From NCBI RefSeq assembly GCF_000001735.4, contig NC_003074.8, positions 1,922,101 to 1,986,100 on the forward strand: a stretch of 64,000 nt of DNA, written 5' to 3'. The translations under genes were made by a program, and so were the position numbers. The stretch comes from Arabidopsis thaliana (lineage: Eukaryota; Streptophyta; Magnoliopsida; Brassicales; Brassicaceae). The notes beneath the pieces are model-generated. The model made no database searches, was not told the origin of the DNA, and worked only from the letters and a program-made list of their open reading frames with translations. This document shows, in pieces, positions 11,416 through 30,400 of this stretch (the stretch's first letter is position 1; each line of letters opens with the position of its first letter).

Positions 11416-14283
11416 TTCCAAATCTCAGCTTTAAGAGTATATTTCCTATATATATGTAAAAAAACACGAAGCGTGATTTGTGGAATTTAGATTTCTGATT
11501 GAATTAGTATCTAAAATTGTATAGTTTCCTTCTTTAGCCGCCGAGAAAAATTCAAATCACTAAAATTCCTAAATAGGGGAATAATAAAACATTCCAAAAT
11601 CATAATGTTCCAGAAGAATCAAAACCCTGGAAAATTCCAAGAAAATTTGAAAATTCCTTTAGAGTTTGTGTCAGGAAACATGTAATTTATCAATCTTCAT
11701 CAACAAGAGCTCAATTTATCACCTCCATGAACAGTAAAAGGATCTAAATTAAAAAGCATCCACAGAAATGTTTTTAAGAAAAAATCGATAAAGCATTCAA
11801 ACACATATTACCTGGCAGAGTTATGACGAGATTCGAAAGATCGAATGATTCAGTTTGGTCGTAGAGAGGGATGTAACAGTTCTGTTGAAGGGACAGCAAA
11901 GAGACGATCGAAGACGAGAGACCGCCAAAGATGGCGTAAATATATAAATAAAGATTTTTTTTGCAGAGAAGCCAAGTGGAATAGAGAGAGGTCAACGGCT
12001 TTTAAATCTCATATTAGCTAATCTCCATCGTCTATTTATCCATCTCAAGAACTTTATTCCAATTAAACGGTTGAGATGATTTTGTTACACCGTTGTTATG
12101 ACCGTAAGTGGAATTAGCTCATTGGTTATCATGTTGTCGTGTAAAAGGAGTATCAAAAAACAACAGAGGGGAACACGCTTTTATTTTTCTTATGACCAAA
12201 TGTAAATGATCTTAGGATTATTCTCTTTTTAGGAATAAAACTGAATAATATACTGTTTGTACTGTATTCTTTTTATGGCACCGTATTACATAATAGCCAA
12301 ATACTTCCTTAACAGAACTAAATTACGTACTTTGAATGATAACCAGTTTCATAAACTGACCCCAAAATATTTATTTGAATTATATTAATTGTGATAGATG
12401 GGGGTTGTTCTTTCTTATGTCATTCGACGTTTACTTGATAATTAAATATAAGTTGGTCATTTTTTAATAAGGTTTCCACGAATCTCTGATGAAAAATAAA
12501 TACCAAATAGAGAATTTCTTGGTAATCTACATATGTACTAATTAATAATTATGGACTCTTTTTTTCTTGGTCGTTTTTTTTTTTTTTTTTTGTCATGTTT
12601 TCTATATGTACTAATTTTTGGGTCTTGATTAAAATATTGGATGTAAAAAGAGTACTTATTCATCTTCATCATTACAAGGAAATAGCTTTTGTAATATGAA
12701 TAATTAGATAATACTAGTCGCCCAGATGTTTGTTTGTTCGATTTTTTCTTTCACTGTTCTTATTCTTTGCACTTACAGAGAGGGCAAAAGCCAATTCTAG
12801 TGTACCCATTTTGGGGGTCAACATGATTAAGGGTTCATCATTGTACGTCTCGATTTATCCTTTTTCATCGTGTAAATTCCTTTCATCTTCATTATTTTGT
12901 TAGAGATGCAAAATTTGTATTCTAAATAAGAAATCAAAAACCATCTTGAAACATAAAAATAGGTAGTTCAATTGTTTGAAGACCAAGAAACTTAGAATTC
13001 AAGGCTAAAAGTTCAATTTTTCGGTAAGGGTAAGAAAAACATGTACAGGGCAATAGAACTAGTATAAATTCTTAGATTACAGGCATCTAACATATACACG
13101 AAACAAAACAATGTAGTTTTATGATTTTTTGGTAAACTATTGTTTTCAGTTTATTGTATTAATATCTATGAACGTTGTTAACATGTCCGATCCATTGAAA
13201 AGAAAAGAAAAACTAGAGAGTTTTTCAAAGCTATTGGGAGGCTTAACTGGTTGGTCAAATGTGAATGAACCAATCCCATGGTACATGGATATTGAAACAT
13301 TAACAGCAGATTAGTTATAGTAGTGGGTCAAACATGTGACCCTTTAGTTTGGCATTTTGAATGCCTCGTGGTCTGCTTTTGTGTCTCTCCGATCTACATT
13401 ATTATTATCTATTTACTTTTCTTTTAAGACGCCACACATGTTACATGTATATGACATATAACTATAATACATGTATAAATAAGTGTTGACAATTGGAAAT
13501 ATTTCAGCCTCATACTCATACAGTGAAAAGTAACGAATCTATAGTTTAGCTACTTGGATTATTTAGTTTTGTTTTCTTAAGAAAGAAAGAAGAAAGAAAA
13601 GGAATGTAGAAGAAGAAGTAACGAATGATGATAGATTGATAGTGTAAGACACATTAATGACTTCCACATTATGGCCGGTCAAAAGTATCTTTTGATTTTC
13701 AATTTTAGCTGTTACACAACAACAACAAAAAATAGATTCTGAATTAGTGATCAATGGTTAAAATATTTTGGTCATTCCTCATCTACGAAAATGAAGATTT
13801 GATCACCACCGAAACGTATACAGTAGTTGTTTTTTTCTTAATTTTATTGACAAATTCGTGCAATTAATGAGGCGGCTTTATCTAGTCTAGTTTTAGTTTA
13901 TATAGTAGTGGATAAAACTAGTCAACGGATTATATGAAAAAATAAGTGAATTTAAGATCAAACTCATACCAAAAACGTCATGTTTATCATTTTTTGTTGT
14001 TGTTTTTTCCACACAGGTTTATCATCCTTATCCTATCAGCGAATAATAGAAGAAAAAGTACAAATTCTCTAATAAAGCGGTAAAAGCGTTTAAGAAGATG
14101 AAGAAGAAAAAGGAAACGCCTCCAAATCACCATTATTGTCCGAATCTTCTTCGCGTCTCTCACCAACACCACTTCTCCTACCTTCTTCTTCACACCAAAT
14201 GATTCTCTCGTATAATATTCATCAAACCCAGATCATGTTTTCATCATCAATCATCTCTTAAACTCCTCTATAGATCTCACCGC
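11416..14283. other. Divergent promoter region between NHX4 and TLP9
   Basis: Contains the NHX4 leader to about 12000, then about 2 kb of AT-rich DNA with poly-T tracts (for example 12569-12591), then the TLP9 leader from about 14100. Short open frames (13129-13314, 13563-13754, 13987-14193) lack any recognisable domain and sit in low-complexity sequence. I see no structured repeat. Confidence 0.55.
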
Positions 14284-15928
14284 ATGACGTTCCGAAGTTT
14301 ACTCCAGGAAATGCGGTCTAGGCCACACCGTGTAGTTCACGCCGCCGCCTCAACCGCTAATAGTTCAGACCCTTTCAGCTGGTCGGAGCTCCCGGAGGAG
14401 CTGCTTAGAGAAATCCTGATTAGGGTTGAGACTGTTGACGGCGGCGATTGGCCGTCGCGGCGAAACGTGGTGGCTTGTGCCGGCGTTTGTCGTAGCTGGA
14501 GGATTCTCACCAAGGAGATTGTAGCTGTTCCTGAATTCTCCTCTAAATTGACTTTCCCTATCTCCCTCAAGCAGGTTCTCTGTAAATTTTGATTTTTGAG
14601 TATAAAGTGATCGAATTGAAACATAAAGTTAGCTCCTTTACTTCATCTCATAACATATGACAATTCAGTAGCGTTTGCGGTCGCGTTTTAAGTGTTCTTG
14701 TGCTCAGCTCAACAAAAGCTTTTAGTCTCTTTGATCATTGATATATAGATAAACAGTTTCTTGGTTTTGTAAGCTGAAGTATTGGTACTTTTGAATGTAT
14801 TATATGCAGTCTGGTCCAAGAGATTCTCTAGTTCAATGCTTTATAAAACGTAATCGAAATACTCAATCGTATCATCTCTATCTCGGATTAACTACCTGTA
14901 AGTCATCTCTGTTCTTCTTCTAGATTTATCAAGAAAGAGATTACTTCGTTTCTGAGTTCTGAAATTGTTAACAAGAGTCTCTTGTCTAATTTTCTGACAG
15001 CTTTGACGGATAACGGGAAGTTTCTTCTTGCTGCTTCTAAGCTGAAGCGCGCAACTTGCACTGATTACATCATCTCTTTGCGTTCAGACGATATCTCAAA
15101 GAGAAGCAACGCGTATCTTGGGAGAATGAGGTTTGCATATAAAGTTATCTTCTTTCGATATATAAGTATGCATGTTTCCAATTTTCTTATTGTTATTTGC
15201 AAGATCGAACTTCCTTGGAACAAAATTCACGGTCTTTGATGGTAGTCAGACCGGAGCAGCGAAGATGCAGAAGAGCCGCTCTTCTAATTTCATCAAAGTT
15301 TCACCTAGAGTTCCTCAGGGAAGTTACCCCATCGCTCACATTTCATACGAGTTAAACGTCTTAGGCTCTCGGTAAACAGTTTTTACATTCAAGTATGATA
15401 ATGCTTCTTCTAGTCTTTTGACCATTCTGATTTTAACAGTCTTTTGAGGGTATTAATAACAGGGGACCGAGAAGAATGCGTTGCATCATGGATACAATAC
15501 CTATGAGCATCGTGGAGTCGCGAGGAGTAGTAGCTTCAACATCCATAAGCTCTTTTTCCAGTCGGTCATCACCAGTCTTTAGGTCTCACTCAAAACCATT
15601 GCGCAGTAATAGTGCATCATGTAGCGACTCAGGCAACAACCTGGGAGATCCACCATTGGTGCTGAGCAACAAAGCTCCACGGTGGCATGAGCAGTTACGT
15701 TGCTGGTGCTTAAATTTCCATGGTCGAGTCACAGTGGCTTCGGTTAAGAACTTTCAGCTTGTGGCAGTTAGTGACTGTGAAGCAGGGCAGACATCTGAGA
15801 GGATCATACTCCAGTTTGGGAAAGTTGGGAAGGACATGTTTACCATGGATTATGGATATCCGATTTCTGCGTTTCAAGCGTTTGCTATCTGCCTGAGCAG
15901 TTTTGAAACCAGAATTGCCTGTGAATAA
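14284..15928 (+). CDS. TLP9: Tubby-like F-box protein TLP9
   Basis: Five exons by splice sites: 14284-14574, 14810-14897, 15001-15130, 15204-15371 and 15463-15928. They sum to 1143 bases, exactly 380 codons plus stop. The start is [19 protein letters not shown]. The F-box lies at about residues 31-85 ([18 protein letters not shown], then [12 protein letters not shown]) and would bind SKP1 in an SCF ubiquitin ligase. The Tubby beta-barrel fills the rest and ends with [15 protein letters not shown]. The segment GPRRMRC marks the phosphoinositide-binding region of plant TLPs. TLP9 is known for a role in ABA sensitivity during germination. Confidence 0.96.
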
Positions 15929-16209
15929 TGAAGAGACTAACCTTAAATCACCTCCGTGTGCTCGTTGTTGTGGTCTGTAGATGGTGTAGTACTTGTCCAA
16001 AATCTCAGGAACGTTAATAGCTTTCTCTGGATTCTTTCTGACAATTCAAATCTATCTGTTGTATTTATTTGTCTTTCATGCAAAGAAGCGTACCAGAAAT
16101 AGGCTACGATTACGTTTTTTTCTGAAATTTACAAACAAAATTAATTTACTTTGCTACAGGATTTAGTTCACAGGAAGAGGGAAGGTTTGTTTTTTCTTTA
16201 TATGGAAAT

Positions 16210-16563
16210 ATTATCTACAGTGAGTCAAAAACTCCTTGGCTGCAGCATTCTCCTCTTCTTCTTGGCTGCAGCATTCTCCTCTTCTTCTTCCTCTGCTCGA
16301 AGATCATCTTCTGGTAGCTTAAACTGACTAAGGTTCCGGACAAACTCTGTGACGGCATGGAAATGATCTGGGGAAAAGAAAAGTGCTCTCCCATTCTCTG
16401 GTAAGTGAACAGATCTATCGCTGTATTTTCGTCCTTTAGGTTCTCTGTGATCCTCTCAAAACCGCCAAGGTTTGGTTCGGATGAGTTTTGTCCTGAGACG
16501 ATGACTCCGTGTTTCTTGCAACAAGTCTTGATGTGAGCAAGCAATGTCTCAGGGCTCGAGAGA
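16210..16563 (-). pseudogene. Broken gene fragment of unknown family, with a frameshifting tandem duplication
   Basis: The minus strand reads SLSSPETLLAHIKTCC...GGFERITENLK...LFTYQRMGE, then a plausible acceptor (CTTTTCTTTTCCCCAG). After it a second exon-like part reads HFHAVTEFVRNLSQFKLPEDD and a run of Glu. Near the end a 26-bp unit (TTGGCTGCAGCATTCTCC...) occurs twice in tandem at about 16237-16289. Because 26 is not a multiple of three, the C-terminus is shifted. The piece has no start codon or complete domain and I do not recognise the family. It could be a partial duplicate of a gene elsewhere. It lies between TLP9 and the CASP-like gene. Confidence 0.5.
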
Positions 16564-16812
16564 GATTTCAGTGATTGGTATATGAAGAGTTTTCTTGAAT
16601 CTTAATTTGTTGTATATGAAGACCGAATTTTGGATAAAGAAGTTACATATTAGTATATTACGCGACAAGAGATACACGAATGCAACTTCGTACTGTATAT
16701 AGAAACGCATGCTTTTACATTAATATAACATAAACAAAACAAATCAAGACACAGACAAACACGTGTGAACAAATACACAGTACAGGGAAAGGATGGATTT
16801 ATAAGCTTTTGT

Positions 16813-17607
16813 TCATGTTCTCTTGGAGAGTGCTGACCAGATGGATAAAACTAGAAGAAGAAGTGAAGCAAATAGAGATAAGGCAAGCGAAGTTGCGATG
16901 TAACGACAAAACTTGTCGTAGACATTACAGATCTTGTTCCACCCAACTTCTTCGTTTCCTTTCAACGCTATGTACGCAACTCCTCCCGCCGTTCCCGTTG
17001 CAGACGCCAAAATCCCCAGCATCACCTGTTCATATATACATATTCCGGAATTATTACTTAAAACACCCTAATTAACATGGTATATGGAAGTTTCAAAGTT
17101 CCTTGTAAAACAAGTTACCATGTCTAACGAGGCTAGGTAAATGGAGAACTGTGCAGTGAACTCAGGTTTCAAGAGTAGAGAGATGGAGACAAGTGTTGAT
17201 ATGAGCGCATAGAAACTAGCTACCACGAGAGCAACCACGAAGTATCTGCATAGATATATAGCCAATTTAACACATTAAGTTTAAACTAGAAAACATTCCA
17301 TGATTATGATCAAACATGGAGGAATTTAATTAATTAAAGAGACAAACATGAAAGCGGGCGAGTCATTGAACTCGGCGGAGACAGGAGCCGGAGACGAAAC
17401 TCCAGGGAGCTGAGTCATCTCTGTCTGGTCGCTAGTCACCATTACTATAAGAGCAGTCAGAGTGGCGGAGAAAAGCAGAACTCTTGTTATAATGTCTATT
17501 TTACGACAATCTAGGAAACTGGCGGCTGATGAGGGTGGTGGTGTAGCCGACGCGGGAATCGGTTCAGATTTGCCAGTTTCAGGGTCAGGGTTCTCAGTAG
17601 ACGCCAT
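16813..17607 (-). CDS. CASPL1D2: CASP-like four-helix membrane protein
   Basis: Three exons. Exon 1 runs 17607 to about 17349 (MASTENPDPETGKSEP...SPAF). Exon 2 lies at about 17246-17121 (YFVVALVVASFYALISTL...SLDM). Exon 3 runs from about 17025 to the TGA at 16813-16815 (VMLGILASATGTAGGVAY...WSALSKRT). About 199 residues with a hydrophilic Pro/Ser N-terminus and four membrane segments, the MARVEL-like layout of the CASP family. CASPs scaffold membrane domains for Casparian strip lignification; CASP-like proteins of this subgroup are less well understood. The extracellular loop KGNEEVGWNKICNVYDKFC has the two conserved Cys. Symbol from memory. Confidence 0.9.
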
Positions 17608-18965
17608 CAGATGATTCTATAACTCTTTTGTGGATTAGGTTGTGGTTAAGTTTGGACTGTGAGTTATGAAGTTGGCCGCTACATGAGATTATTTGTGAGT
17701 ATATATATATAGATAGTCCCGGTGATGAGTTGTAGTTATTACCCACACGCCAAGAAACAAATTTATATTTATTTACACTATTCACTAATGTATATATACA
17801 GGAACATGAATATCAATTCATTTAATTTCTAGCTTGCATTTTTCATTGTTTAAAATTTCGAAATAGTTTTTGGAAAATTCACTAGATGTTGTAGTTTTAT
17901 TTCAACGTTAACATATAATGTTTGTTACAACAAATTTTGCATGCATATCTATTTTTGATTAATAGAAAAATTAATATATTTCTATAGGTATAAGTTATGG
18001 ATAATGTAGATATATACAATGGGAATGTGTTAGGCCAACCCCGGGAAGGTTGGTGAGGAAATTGGGCGACGGTAATCAAAAACAAAATACAAAAAAGGAG
18101 AGTAAAGAACAGTAGGAGTGGTTAACCAATCATCTGCATGAAAAAGGTAATTTTATACATGCTCTTAGGTATCACTTTGCTTTCTGCTTGTGGCTGCAAA
18201 TCATGTAAATGGATATCTTATTTTATGTAAAAACATTAAACTGCAAGAAACAAATGTCCCAGTAGCATGACCACTTCAGCACTTCTCAAACATATTATAA
18301 TGTTTTAACATGGATAAAGCTATTTCAGATACTAATCCAGTCGAAATAGAGTAGTTTTGTCTTAGCAAAATCACCAAACTTTATCTCTTGATACCAATAC
18401 AGAGTGACTGCACAAGTCTGAGAACAACACAAAAAAAGTCAGACCTAACAGTAATAATATATATGAACTCATCATGATTTTTATTTCATATCTTAATAAT
18501 ACCTAACTGGTTTTAGTAAATCCAAATATATAAAATTAGAGATAGCTTTAACAAATTGGGGGCGATGATCAATCACAAAGATTAAAAATAGTGTAACTGG
18601 AGAATCTTTCTCGAGCAGCTCCAGCATAGTAATAAGTTGGGGAAAATATCGGGCTTGAAAGTGGGTCTTATGGGTCAGTCAGGCCCAACTATGATTAAAC
18701 AAAGCCCAAATCGCGAATGTTCCAAAACAACTCTCTTGCTCAGGTGGCGGGTAATTAATTACTAATTCCCCGTTCGATGAAGCGACTAGTTACATCGTAG
18801 CCATATATTTATTCAGCTTAATCAACGGTTACAAATTACCCTGAAGCTTCGGTCGTTTTGCAATTTGTATCTAAAGTTTCACTTTTTTTTTAAAATCTTT
18901 ATTTTACTTTCTCACAAGCGAAGCGAACCCTCGATCTCAAGGCGAAAGCAGATTTCGTAGCTTCC
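17608..18965. other. Divergent promoter region of the CASP-like gene and CHR11
   Basis: No gene is seen. It has AT-rich sequence with a TATATATATATAG stretch at 17700-17712 upstream of the CASP-like gene. The right end is the CHR11 leader, with a pyrimidine tract near 18880-18910. A minus-strand open frame at 17897-18085 has no recognisable domain. Confidence 0.5.
18682..18708. promoter_or_regulatory. Two site II elements upstream of CHR11
   Basis: GGCCCA at 18682-18687 and AGCCCA at 18703-18708 are site II (TGGGCY on the other strand) elements about 260-280 bases before the CHR11 ATG. They are typical of constitutive, proliferation-linked plant promoters. This is a motif and position call only. 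Confidence 0.35.
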
Positions 18966-24600
<5,635 letters not shown>

Positions 24601-25370
24601 GATTATGTGTTTACGGATCTGTCGAGTCTTTGTTGTTACATATAGTTAAGCTAATGTTAAAAACATAGCAAATGGATTTCATTCTGCTTTCATGAATGTT
24701 TGTCCTGGTTTGACTTGGATTTAATGAAATGACTTAATTATAATTTTGTAGACTTCTCTTCCGTAAAGAAACTGAACAAAAGGATTTGAGGCCATTGGAT
24801 GGCAACTTAGGCTGAAGCTTAAGCAAAAGTTATGAGTTTCTGAGGGATATATGAACAGACGATTTTTTCCACAATTTATTACTTCTTTGTTCAACGGTTG
24901 CATTTTATTTACTTAGAGAGGAGAGATCTGATACTTTTGTGGAAAGAAGATGTACATAGGCATTGTTCGTGCAATGTGCAGTGATTGAATGTAGATGTCA
25001 TTGGATACAACTTACAAGAACGAGGAAGAGAAAATGTGTACACTATATCCGTTTATGCTTCTTTCTACGTTCGCAGACATTTTAAATTACTCCTCCAGAT
25101 TCATGAAGGAATAAAAACAGGGGACTTCTGATGAATGTCGCTTGAATAAGGCCATTTATTAGTAATTCGTTATTCAAGAAAAATAAACAAGAGAGGAGAG
25201 ATGGCCGTATGAGAGAATATATTATATATGGACAAATGGTCAATGACAGAAGCTTTAGTCTCTCTGCTTCCATCAAATCTCAGACCCCAAAAATAATCTT
25301 CTTTTCTCTTTTTTTCTTAATGTTGCTTAGTTCATGAAGAATTGAGAATATTTTCCTCTCTTTTTTTTTT
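24601..25370. other. Convergent 3' region between CHR11 and the CCCH gene
   Basis: Holds the two 3' UTRs. ATTTAATGAAAT at 24720 and AATAAAC near 25180 are possible poly(A) signals. No further gene, repeat or RNA structure is evident. Confidence 0.5.
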
Positions 25371-27428
25371 TTAACTTGAAGTCTTAGCTTCTATGCTGCC
25401 ACTGACGCTGGCTGAGTCACCACTCGTCTCAGCTGGCTCAGGACGGCTCAAGCCACTGACCATAGAAGAAACTGCAGGAGTCACAGCCTCTTTGGTGGGT
25501 TCATTGCTAGAGCTTACTGGAGCTGATGAGCCGCTGAGTGAGGATGATCCGATTGGGTATGGCGCCACGGGCATATCAGTTAGTGATGATGCAGACGGAC
25601 TGTAGCTAAGCGAAGAACTCATTGAGTGATCAAACTTACACGCCGGTCCAAACTTGCAGATTCCGTGTTGAGCAAAGTGAGTGCATTGCGCTACGCCCTG
25701 TCAAATACATTGAAACGTATCATATCAAGACTCGTTGAAAATCTTATATTGGATCGAGTTTGTATCTCTAGAAAAATGAAAAAAGACTTACGGGACGAAG
25801 TGGAAGGCCAATGGAGCTGAGGACAATGCCAGTCTTAGGTGGAACTGCATCTACAGGATGATGGTATCGACACGAAGATCCGAATTTACAGTCACCAGTT
25901 CTCATGAAGTATTGACACTCGGGTTGATCAGGTCGCTGAGGAAACTCTTTTGAGGTGGAATTTGAAGAAGGCACAGATTGATATGTTCCTGTATATGCAG
26001 TCGCTGAAGGAGATAACGGCGTGAGTCCATAAATAGAGCTTGATCCAATAGACGGTTGAGTTCCAGGCGAAGGCATTGCACTTAAAGAAGCCTAAAAAGT
26101 CGATAGATTCATTTACAAAAAGAGTAGCAATGAAGAATCCTACAAAAGCGAGATAAAGGCTTAGAAGATGGATTTACCTGGTAAGGATTCCAACCAGAGT
26201 ATGGAACCATTCCAGGAGGCAGAACCATTGGAGGACCGTAAGGGCTTTGAAGATATGAACCAGTTAAAAAAGAAGGCCTAGTCAAAACTAACCCATATTG
26301 TTGAGACGAAGGAATAGATTGAGATTGAAGTGTCGGATAAATAGTCTGTAGCTGCGGCTGTGGCTGTGGCTGCTGCTGTTGCGGCTGCTGAGGTGGACCC
26401 TGTACAGCGAGTGGCACGGGATGGTTGAATCTACAAGTCAAACCAAATTTACACTGACCGGTTCTCAAGTAATAAGAGCACTCTTTCTCTCCCTGTAATC
26501 AAAATTTTGAAGAGCTTTTAGAGATCATACAATACAATGTGGAAGCATCCACATAACCATTAGAGAGATTAGAAGACAAACCGGGCGTAATGGATATCCC
26601 AAATAACTTAGCGAGACAGGCGCAACGGAACCACCACCACCTCCTTGCCTAGGATGATGATACTTGCAAGAAGCACCGAATTTACACGTACCAGTTCGCA
26701 TAAAATGCTGAGAAAAAAAAAAAAAAAAAAAAAAAAAGTTCACAGATTTCTCTTAAATAAACAAAAGCAGAGAAATTGAAACTGCATTGCTTAAAACCGG
26801 AACATAGTTTGATCAGAAAGAGATTCAGATAACAAAACCTGACAAACCGGATGTCCCATCCTCTCCGGTAAAGCTCCAGCTTCTCCTCTCACACCTCCAA
26901 TAACCTAAACATCAAAATCAGAGCTTACAAAAAACTTCTTCTTAAGCATTTTGGTTTGTTTATATGTGCTTTAATTTAACAATGCCCAGTGACCAATTTA
27001 ACGATCTGATCATCAGACTCTCAGTAGCTGATCTGAAATTGAAATTGGTGAATAAGGAGAAGAATCTGAAACTGAGAAATCATTTACCGCTCCACGATCT
27101 CGTGGGTGATTAAACCGACATCTTGACCCGTACCCGCAAACGCCGGTTCTCAAGTAATAAATACAATCAGGCTCGTCAGGTCTCTCCGGGTACGATTCTC
27201 CACCTCCTCCACCTCCGCCGCCGCCGCTCAACCCTAACCGCCACATCGGAGCTACAAAAACACGCATTTGAATCAGAATTCACAGCTCTAATCGCAGATT
27301 AATCCCGAAAAATCAAAACTTTAACAAGAGACATTACCTTCGACAGCGGTTTCACCACCATGAGAGGTCCATTCAAGAGATGGATCCGATCGCGACCCTT
27401 CTTCACCGGGGCGACCGTACCGCTCCAT
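25371..27428 (-). CDS. CCCH zinc-finger protein with five fingers
   Basis: About 460 residues from ATG at 27426-27428 ([20 protein letters not shown]) to TAA at 25371-25373. Five C-x8-C-x5-C-x3-H fingers can be read: [20 protein letters not shown] near 27110-27170, [20 protein letters not shown] near 26650-26700 (first Cys in the exon near 26840), [20 protein letters not shown] near 26425-26475, [20 protein letters not shown] near 25860-25920, and [20 protein letters not shown] near 25630-25690. Gly-rich, Gln/Pro-rich and Ser-rich linkers separate them. Two conserved LGYPLRP/IGLPLRPG segments follow fingers 2 and 4. This spacing (three fingers, long linker, two fingers) is the plant ZFN/HUA1 clade, which binds RNA or single-stranded DNA. 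It corresponds to At3g06410 from memory. Confidence 0.93.
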
Positions 27429-30400
27429 TGATAGACCCTAATCTCTACAGAGGGAGACAAATCCCTCAAAAGAGCAAAAGAAAGAAGTCTTTTTTTTTTT
27501 TTTTTTTGAGCTTTTGTCGGAATGTTAGAGCTCCGATCAAAGAAGAGTGTTGTGATTGTGAAAATCTGAAAAGGAAAAAAGAAGATCGTAGTTTCGCTTC
27601 AACACCACTCTCACTAGTCGCTTGATCTCTCTCTCTCTCTCTCTGCCTTCAAAGCTGAAAACTTTTTTGAACTAAAATAAAAATAAAATATTTTTATAAT
27701 TTTCGGCTACGATTTTTATTTATAATTTCCCTGGTAACAAGTTTGTGTGTGTGTTATTGCTTTTTGGAAGTGATGGGGAAGTTTTGATCTTTCTTTATGC
27801 GTGGTCGCCTTTTTCGTGGGTGTTTTGCCGGTGGTGGTTAATATACGCGCCAAACATAGACAATTAGTGACCTCTCCTCTCCTCTCTCTCTTCTCTTTTT
27901 TTATTTTATTTCTTGTTTTTTCTTCTCTATTTCTTTTCCTTTTAAATACCAAAATATATTTTAAGAAAATGATAAATTTTACGTAGATATTTTTGTTGGT
28001 ATATAAATAAGAATCTGAAATACAAATTATAAAGCTTGAAAATCAGGTAGAAATATTTTAGAAAAGCTTATTACAACAATCACTAGGCTGCCATATTTGG
28101 TGGTATGTACTTTAAATCATTGAGTCTATAAATTTCTATTTTTTGTTTAATTGTACATTCATGTATAGGAAAGGGACGTTGATTATTAGACTGTTAGATT
28201 TAGTATCGATAAAATACTGTACTTAGATTATAGGAAATATATTTTGTACTACAATTACTATATTTTAGTAAATTAATTGCTAATGAAGTTTTCTCTACAC
28301 AATATCACATCGAATCAAAATGATTTTAATCGAAAATTACATTGGATTGTTTCTTTGTTTTTAAAAAGAATTAAAAGCGATTGTTTATTCTACTTTTTTT
28401 ATTTTAATCAATGGACCACGACACGTCCATGAAGAAATTGGATTTATGGGTCAAATACAATTAAGGCTCCCACTACAAAATGAAAGTTTGATTTTAAAAA
28501 GCGATGAATCTCTCTACTTGTCAAGAAAAAATAGAACATGATGTCCATTTGAGCATGGGCAAAATAGTATTGTGTCACTGATATTGTTTGTTTCCATCCA
28601 TTAAACTCCATTTTCCATAAATCTTACACGTATATACTAATTACTTAAGATGCAACTGTTACAAGAACAATGAACAACATGCCAATCGAAAGCCTTTCTT
28701 ACAAATGATTTTGGTCACCCACTCACCAATCAATTAGTAATACAATTTTTTCCTTCTTGGTTATGAGTTTTCCATGGTATTTACAAACCAATGCTATAAA
28801 TTAATTGTATTTTATGCGATTAAATTATTTTAAAACAAAGAGTACGATAGTTTTTTTTTCTCTTTTTTTGGTAAAATTTATGTCGAATTAACAAGAAGAT
28901 ATAAATATTTATTTTCATATCTGAACTCTGAAGTGAGAGATATTATTTTCCCAACCAAAAAAAAAAAAAATTGTATTCCCATTTTCTTAATTTGGATCTA
29001 TTGTAGCGTCTGACGTTCAGTTGCTTTAGTCAGGCGCGTGGATGGTTTAGAAGATTATTTGAGAGCAATAAGACTTTTACATCACATAAAGAAGTCAAAT
29101 TGGTTTGGTCATGACATGACCAATCCAACGGCAACACAAAGCATTAGGGTGATGATGACCAACGGTCGAGATCTATTCCAAAGTCACTGTCCATTTGAAC
29201 TGATGACCAAACGAACCAGAGGGCTCATTGAGTGTAGTAGGTAAAGAAGCCCATTCTCTTCATAAAAAAAGTTAAGATTTAAACTAATAAGAGTTTTTGT
29301 TCCATTTAATGAGAGTTATTTTGAATAATGAGAAACCAAATAGAATTAAACTCAAAACATTGACATATCATATTAGTTTGTTTCAGTATGGTCACCATCT
29401 AATCAGGCCCGACTCTTGGGAGGTGCTGAGTGTGCTAGTGCACCGGGTCCCAATTCTTTATTCAGTTTTTTCTTTATATTTTAGGGTCCAAATTTTCAAA
29501 TAATTGCAAAACAGGGTCTAGTTTTTTAAATATTTAGAGTTTTAGGTAAAAAAATTTGGAGCATAGCACAAGATCCAATAATTTATTGGGCCGGCCTTGC
29601 ATCTAATAATAAACCCATGTTTACATCCGATAATATATATGTGTGAACATTGTTAAACAAAAGAGAGACAATTTAGTTTGTTATTTGTTGTAGTCTTTTA
29701 ATACAACCCTAATAGAGGTCAAAAAAAAATTATACAGTGGTTTCAAATAGTATCCATCACAATTTTTGTTGTGGTATAACAACTATATTTCTAGATAAAC
29801 TAGTTTTGCACATCTTTTATATTACTATGCAAAAACTATTTTCATAATTTGAACAAAAATAATAATTTCTTATGTATTTATGGGATCCCTATATAACTAT
29901 ATTACATACATATATATAGAGTTTTATGTGAGTGTTTTTGACAACTCAAGCGTTTTATGATTTCAAATAAGCTTTCCGAGGTTCTTAGTATAGGCATTGA
30001 TGCCATTGAAGGAATCAATTTGGAATTTTGGATACGTTGCATAATTAAGAATATTAAAAGAATCCAAGATCTTGCACATACAAAAGAAATTTCATATCCA
30101 ATGCGAATAATACAAGAGTTAAATTGAGGACAAAAAAAAAAGTCTTCTTGGTTAAGACCTTATTTGAGAAACTTATTAGTAAACCAAACCATGAGTATCA
30201 ATTCCATGTCACTTCATGGCAAGAAATAAAAAGTTTTTTTGGTCTGTAAAGTCGAAAAGTGAAAATTAGTCAGCCGAATGAGAGCATTAAAAGCATATTG
30301 CAACGGAAATTAAGAGTAATATTAATAAGTTATTGTACTAATAAAATAAAATACAAAAGATGTGAAGAAGGTTTGACTTGGACAAGAATGAGCCACATGT

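Noticed and set aside
13129-13314. 61-codon plus-strand frame upstream of TLP9
   Set aside because: Short, AT-rich, no domain, no promoter or splice context that I can see.
17897-18085. Minus-strand frame with a Pro/Trp-rich start near 18030
   Set aside because: Considered as a small secreted peptide, but there is no signal peptide in the right place and no family motif.
29038-29503. Two 68-codon plus-strand frames near the hAT MITE
   Set aside because: The second runs into the MITE itself; neither shows coding character.
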